A stretch of DNA of 64,000 bases from Dryas octopetala (Eukaryota; Streptophyta; Magnoliopsida; Rosales; Rosaceae), in assembly GCA_963921425.1 (NCBI GenBank), contig OY992840.1, forward strand, positions 5,706,501-5,770,500, read 5' to 3'. A program made the translations under genes and the position numbers. The notes under the pieces were generated by a model. It did no database searches and was not told the DNA's origin. It was given only the letters and a program-made list of their open reading frames with translations. Within the stretch, counting starts at the first letter, position 1, and each line of letters starts with the position of its first letter. Positions 60,070 through 64,000 of this stretch are shown in pieces.

Positions 60070-60345
60070 ACTTACAACGTTGGTGTCATTGGCACCACTA
60101 GGCCGTGTTTTATTAGCCTCCGTCAAAGAACTATAAAATTTGTTGCAAGCCCACACTATGTCCCTCCACCGAGATTTCAAGCCCACCAATCTAATGTCTG
60201 TTGGAGTCCCTAAATTACACTTAAAAACTTCATAAATTTTCTCCCAAAATACTTGGTTTCTTTGATTGGCACCAAGGCCAAATTAGGACACTTCTCTAGC
60301 CAAGCCTTTACTAGAGCATCATCTCATTTGCCGACCACAAAGCAC
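60070..60345 (-). pseudogene. Decayed Myb/SANT-like transposon ORF remnant
   Basis: On the minus strand three short frames line up as a plant transposon-associated Myb/SANT-like protein (ORF1 of PIF/Harbinger-type elements): DDALVKAWLEKCPNLALVPI, then KETKYFGRKFMKFL, and after a frame change LKSRWRDIVWACNKFYSSLT followed by an SGAND block. At least one frameshift and one stop separate the parts. The family call rests on the order of the W-rich helix motifs and is provisional. Confidence 0.5.
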
Positions 60346-60435
60346 CTCTAACCATAGTGGAAGCTAATCATTTGATGAAAATTTGGGGTAAAAGATAGAA
60401 GGATGTGAAGAAAAACTATGAATGGATAAGGTATA

Positions 60436-62458
60436 TGTCACACCCCAATCCTGAATAAAATCTAATATCTAGGAGTGAAGCGTGACTTACGTCCTAATCG
60501 CAGATTAATAAAATTTTTTTTTTTTACAATTAAGACGTGAGAAGAAAATAAAAATAAAATAAAATAAAATAATATAATATAAAATAATTGAAGAGACTAA
60601 GTAAAGTGAAAATGAAAAATAGACTTTATTTAGCAAACTACTATTCCAAAAGTACCATACTAGATGTTCATCTTCTTATATATTACAATGTATTGATAAA
60701 CAGACAAAACATAGTATTCCAGCAAATTCTCTAAATTTCCCTTGGGTATTCCACATCATTGGTCATATTTCCGTCACCTGCATGATTTATTAGGATGTGA
60801 GCTTTTAAGGCTCAGTAGGGTATATTGATCCCTCATGGTCAGTTATCACATTTAATCAATGTCTCAGTAAAAGAAAATAAATACAGATAATGATTTTAAT
60901 TATATGCAATGCGAATGTGTGTGCTCACTCCTTAACCATTCCCGTTGACACATACCCAAGACAAACAGGCCTACACGTCCCATACCGTGCATCCTTCCAC
61001 TGTGGCCCCGAATGTCCCAACTATGAGCCAACACCCATCCGTCCCTTAAGCCCAAATATTTTGAATATAATTAATTCCACTTTTTCTTCAATAATTCTTC
61101 CACAAATCATGAGATCACCAGGTACATCTCCCTTTCTCCATGGTGTCTCTAATAAATCACGAGACCACCAAGTTCATCTCCCTCTCTTCTTGGTGTCTCA
61201 ATTAATCATTTTCTTAACCTTGTTCACAATCACACTTTCCTCATGCACTTATGATTATGCATGTAAAGATAAACATTAATGCATGTATAGAGAAATTAAA
61301 TTGTACATGCATAATAATTCAACCTTACGCAATTTGAGTATATCACAGACTTATGAATTTCACAGTGCACACACAAGATTAATAATAAAAGTTTATTTAC
61401 AAATATAACGCACTTGATACATTTAATGAAGAAATAACATCACAAGTAATAAAGATAAATATCACAAGAAAATGAAAATAAATCACACAACATGACACAA
61501 GGATTAATTGTAATATAGTCCAATCATTGGGGAAATAGAGACCCTACCTTAATCTCTTGAGCTCGAGTTCCTTCTTGGTCCGTTCCTATGTGTTCGGGTC
61601 TAAAAGTTAAAAAAAATATAGTTTAGATATAACTTAATTAGATTTAAATTTTTTTCACTCTCTTTTTAAGGAGAGTGTAACTCACACTCTAACTTAGAGG
61701 TGTCGGATTGACGCGAAACTTATACCATTGGACTCGTATCGAAAAATAGAGTTAGGGGGGTGAAAATTGGGCGAAAAAGGTCGCCGGAAACAGCCGCACG
61801 CGCCGGCGGTGCGAGTGGGGTGGCTGGCCGGGCACTGTTCATCGTCACTTTAAACAGCCCCTGTTTTTTTCCAGATTTCCAGTTTTTTTATCTCATTTTT
61901 GACTCGACTTTTGACCTATCAAACGTTCCCCAAATTGAGCAAACTTATACTTGTTTTAAAGCTCTGCATCACCTCTTTACAACCATATAAAGAACATGAA
62001 AAACGGACTGTTAAAACTCAAGTTATAAGGCTCGAAAGGAGGCCATACAAACATGCGAATTTTCTGGAAAAAATTCCAGATTTTTCATATTCCTTTGTTT
62101 TTCATTTTCCTTCAATTCCAAACCGCAAAACATGTTTCTAAGGCTATAATAAGACTATCTACAACCAAATTTTAGTTTTACAACATAAAAGAAAGGCATG
62201 TAAATAAAATTATAAAACAACAAGTTTTGAGAAAATTTGTTAAGGACACCCATGTTTCCATGGGTTCCTTAAGCTCACCTTTTTATACCCCCCTTGAGTT
62301 CTAGAGAGGCTAAAAGCTGTGAGTTCCTACAGTAAAGAAAAACACAGAGACTAAGAGAGGTTAGTTTAAGGAAAGTTTAAAGAAAAACTTTTAAGATAAA
62401 AAAATTTCAGTTTCTAACCTTTAGAGTTTCTAACCTCTCCTTCTTTAACTCTTTCTAG

Positions 62459-62538
<80 letters not shown>

Positions 62539-62946
62539 GGGTTTCTTCTTTGTCTCCTCTGTTCAGTTTTCTTTGTGCTGCTCTTTTTGTTGCTCAAGAC
62601 TATTCTTATAGTCTAATTGGCAAACATCTTCAGTTAAGAGGGATGTATCAGTTAAGAGGGATGTATCTAATGATTATTTAGATAAGGATTATCCCTAAAG
62701 GAATCACCACCCTTGATCAAAGCTTAGGTGTGCTAGTTTTGAGAAAGCTAATGGCGTTGGTGATTATCTTCAAACCCTTTCAGATATTTTTTTTTTTTTT
62801 TTTTTTTTAAGTTGGGCTTTTCATTTCTTGTAAAACAATTGGGCTAAAGCCCAAACTTAAGAGTTTAACCCAAATTTAAAGCCCAATAAATATTATTATT
62901 ATTATTATTAATATATATATATATATATATTTTTTTGGACATTACA
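60436..62946. mobile_element. Solo LTR of 2.5 kb, TSD GTATA
   Basis: Starts TGTCACACCCCAATCC and ends GGACATTACA, with TG...CA borders. The 5-bp TSD gtata is at 60431-60435 and 62947-62951. Length is 2511 bp. The interior has a CT microsatellite (62460-62527), a T-tract and a TATA-like tttttatacccc near 62281, but no gag or pol domain, and no second LTR adjoins. The size fits a long-LTR gypsy-type element; the class is inference. Confidence 0.88.
62460..62527. repeat. (CT)n microsatellite inside the solo LTR
   Basis: About 33 CT dinucleotides in a row. Probably length-polymorphic. Confidence 0.95.
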
Positions 62947-62951
62947 GTATA

Positions 62952-63490
62952 TATAGAGTTATGAGTTAACTAGCCGTTTGAAATTAAGGAGACTTTAAAA
63001 AAAAAAAATTATGAGATATTAAAACATTTATATTGTAACGGCTAACTAATTTGGGCCATAGATTTTAAAAGAAAATCAACAACTAGTTAATCTGAACGGC
63101 CCGTGTGAAGCCCAATAGTAAAAGATTGTTACATCTCCATCGTAGCCGTCCATTTCAAACGGATTTGTCATATCGGCTGCACATCATAAGCATGTGTCCA
63201 GATCGAGCATGCATGTGCGTTGCTTAGCCGCTTCAGAATGGGGCCGCTCGATCGCTATGCGCCTTGTTGGCCATTTGCAGTTTTCTCTCTTCTCTGCGCA
63301 GTCACGTAGGTGGGTCAGGATAATTTGAGTTTCATTTGGGTTTGTGCATCACTGAATCCTATATTTTGGCATGGGTATAGGTTTCAAGCACTTTTGGATC
63401 TCATTTTTCAGCCTATGGGTGTTGATTAAGTCCCAATTGTAGCCCGAATATAGGTTTAGGTCACATTTTATAGCGCTATAGTAAAAGGCC
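62952..63490. other. Flank between the solo LTR and the LINE fragment
   Basis: No coding region recognised. Moderately GC-rich around 63170-63310. Confidence 0.4.
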
Positions 63491-63499
63491 TTTGGCAAA

Positions 63500-64000
63500 T
63501 ATTTGCAGCAGTGTGATATTTTAGCTGCTCATGACTATGCTTTTAGAAATGGTTCTAGTTGTTGGAGGAGTGTTTTATATGCGGCTCAAATTTTACCTAA
63601 GGGTTTACAGTGGAGAGTTAGGAATGGGCAGAAAAGTTTGTTCTAGAAAGACGATTGTCTTGAGATTGGAGCTCTTGAACAATATGCTCATTTTCCTCTA
63701 GATGAACATATGCAACATTGGACTGTGATTGATTTCCTCATTGACCATGGGTAGAAGGTGGATTGGCTGATGTTTATGCTTCCTAGTGAGGTTGTGGATA
63801 GAATCTTTAGCACTCATACTGTCATTAGTAGAGAGGAAGAGGATAAGTGCATCTGGAAGCTCACTTTCACAGGTTTCTTCTCTGTTATCTCTGCTTACTT
63901 ATCTTCCTTTGATGATGATAATAAGGCTTGGTATTGGGGTTTTATCTGGAAAATGAAGTTGCCCCCTAAAATTAAATCTTTCTTATAGCTAGTGGTTCAT
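63500..64000 (+). pseudogene. LINE ORF2 fragment: reverse-transcriptase zinc-binding (zf-RVT) region, runs off the window
   Basis: One plus-strand frame reads RNGSSCWRSVLYAAQILPKG, LQWRVRNGQKSLF, then, after stops, ALEQYAHFPLDEHMQHWTV, VDWLMFMLPSEVVDRIFSTH and WYWGFIWKMKLPPKIKSFL. This is the segment between the reverse transcriptase and the zf-RVT domain of plant LINEs. At least two stops (near 63642 and 63752) sit where Trp codons are expected (tgg to tag), so it is dead. Its 3' end, poly(A) and TSD lie beyond the window; the 5' boundary near 63500 is approximate. Confidence 0.75.

Overview
This is a plant nuclear window: AT-rich, long introns with GT-AG borders, many microsatellites and many nested transposable-element (TE) remnants. 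The four clear protein genes are higher-plant families. The overall flavour suggests a woody eudicot, possibly Rosaceae, but that is an inference from general resemblance and no species is assigned.

Layout. (1) 771-7146 (+): a 12-exon G-box-binding bZIP factor of the bZIP16/bZIP68 type, 408 aa when spliced. (2) 7147-10488: intergenic, with a 200-N gap and two foldback/MITE-like repeats. (3) 10489-20290 (+): a three-exon plastid-targeted DUF760 gene (UV-B-induced protein At3g17800-like, 411 aa). Its 5.5-kb second intron holds an internally deleted, antisense LINE bounded by a perfect 14-bp target-site duplication (TSD). (4) 20963-21500 (-): a frameshifted glyoxalase/VOC-domain pseudogene. (5) 22.0-45.0 kb: a repeat-built island. 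A block of about 5 kb occurs twice in direct orientation (23057-28768 and 39943-44932). Each copy carries the same solo LTR with the same 5-bp TSD, and each has gained its own Mutator-like MITE with a 9-bp TSD. Between the copies lie a small CCHC zinc-knuckle gene (29593-33420) and a large gene-derived inverted repeat (34420-37200 against 37691-39109) made of two head-to-head copies of a multi-exon gene I do not recognise. (6) 46965-49207 (+): a xyloglucan endotransglucosylase/hydrolase of group III-B (XTH30-like, 364 aa). (7) 51739-55928 (-): a complete cellulose synthase-like D gene (1122 aa). (8) 57-64 kb: TE-rich end with a hAT-like non-autonomous element (8-bp TSD), a decayed Myb/SANT-like transposon ORF, a 2.5-kb solo LTR (TSD GTATA) and the 3' part of a decayed LINE ORF2 running off the window.

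The XTH and CSLD genes both act on the cell wall, but they look like unrelated neighbours, not a cluster. The most unusual part is the 22-45 kb island. Its presence/absence differences allow events to be ordered: solo-LTR formation, then block duplication, then lineage-specific MITE insertions and deletions. Its inverted gene duplication could fold into a long hairpin RNA, which is a testable source of small RNAs against any intact parental gene elsewhere. I saw no CRISPR array, rRNA or tRNA gene.
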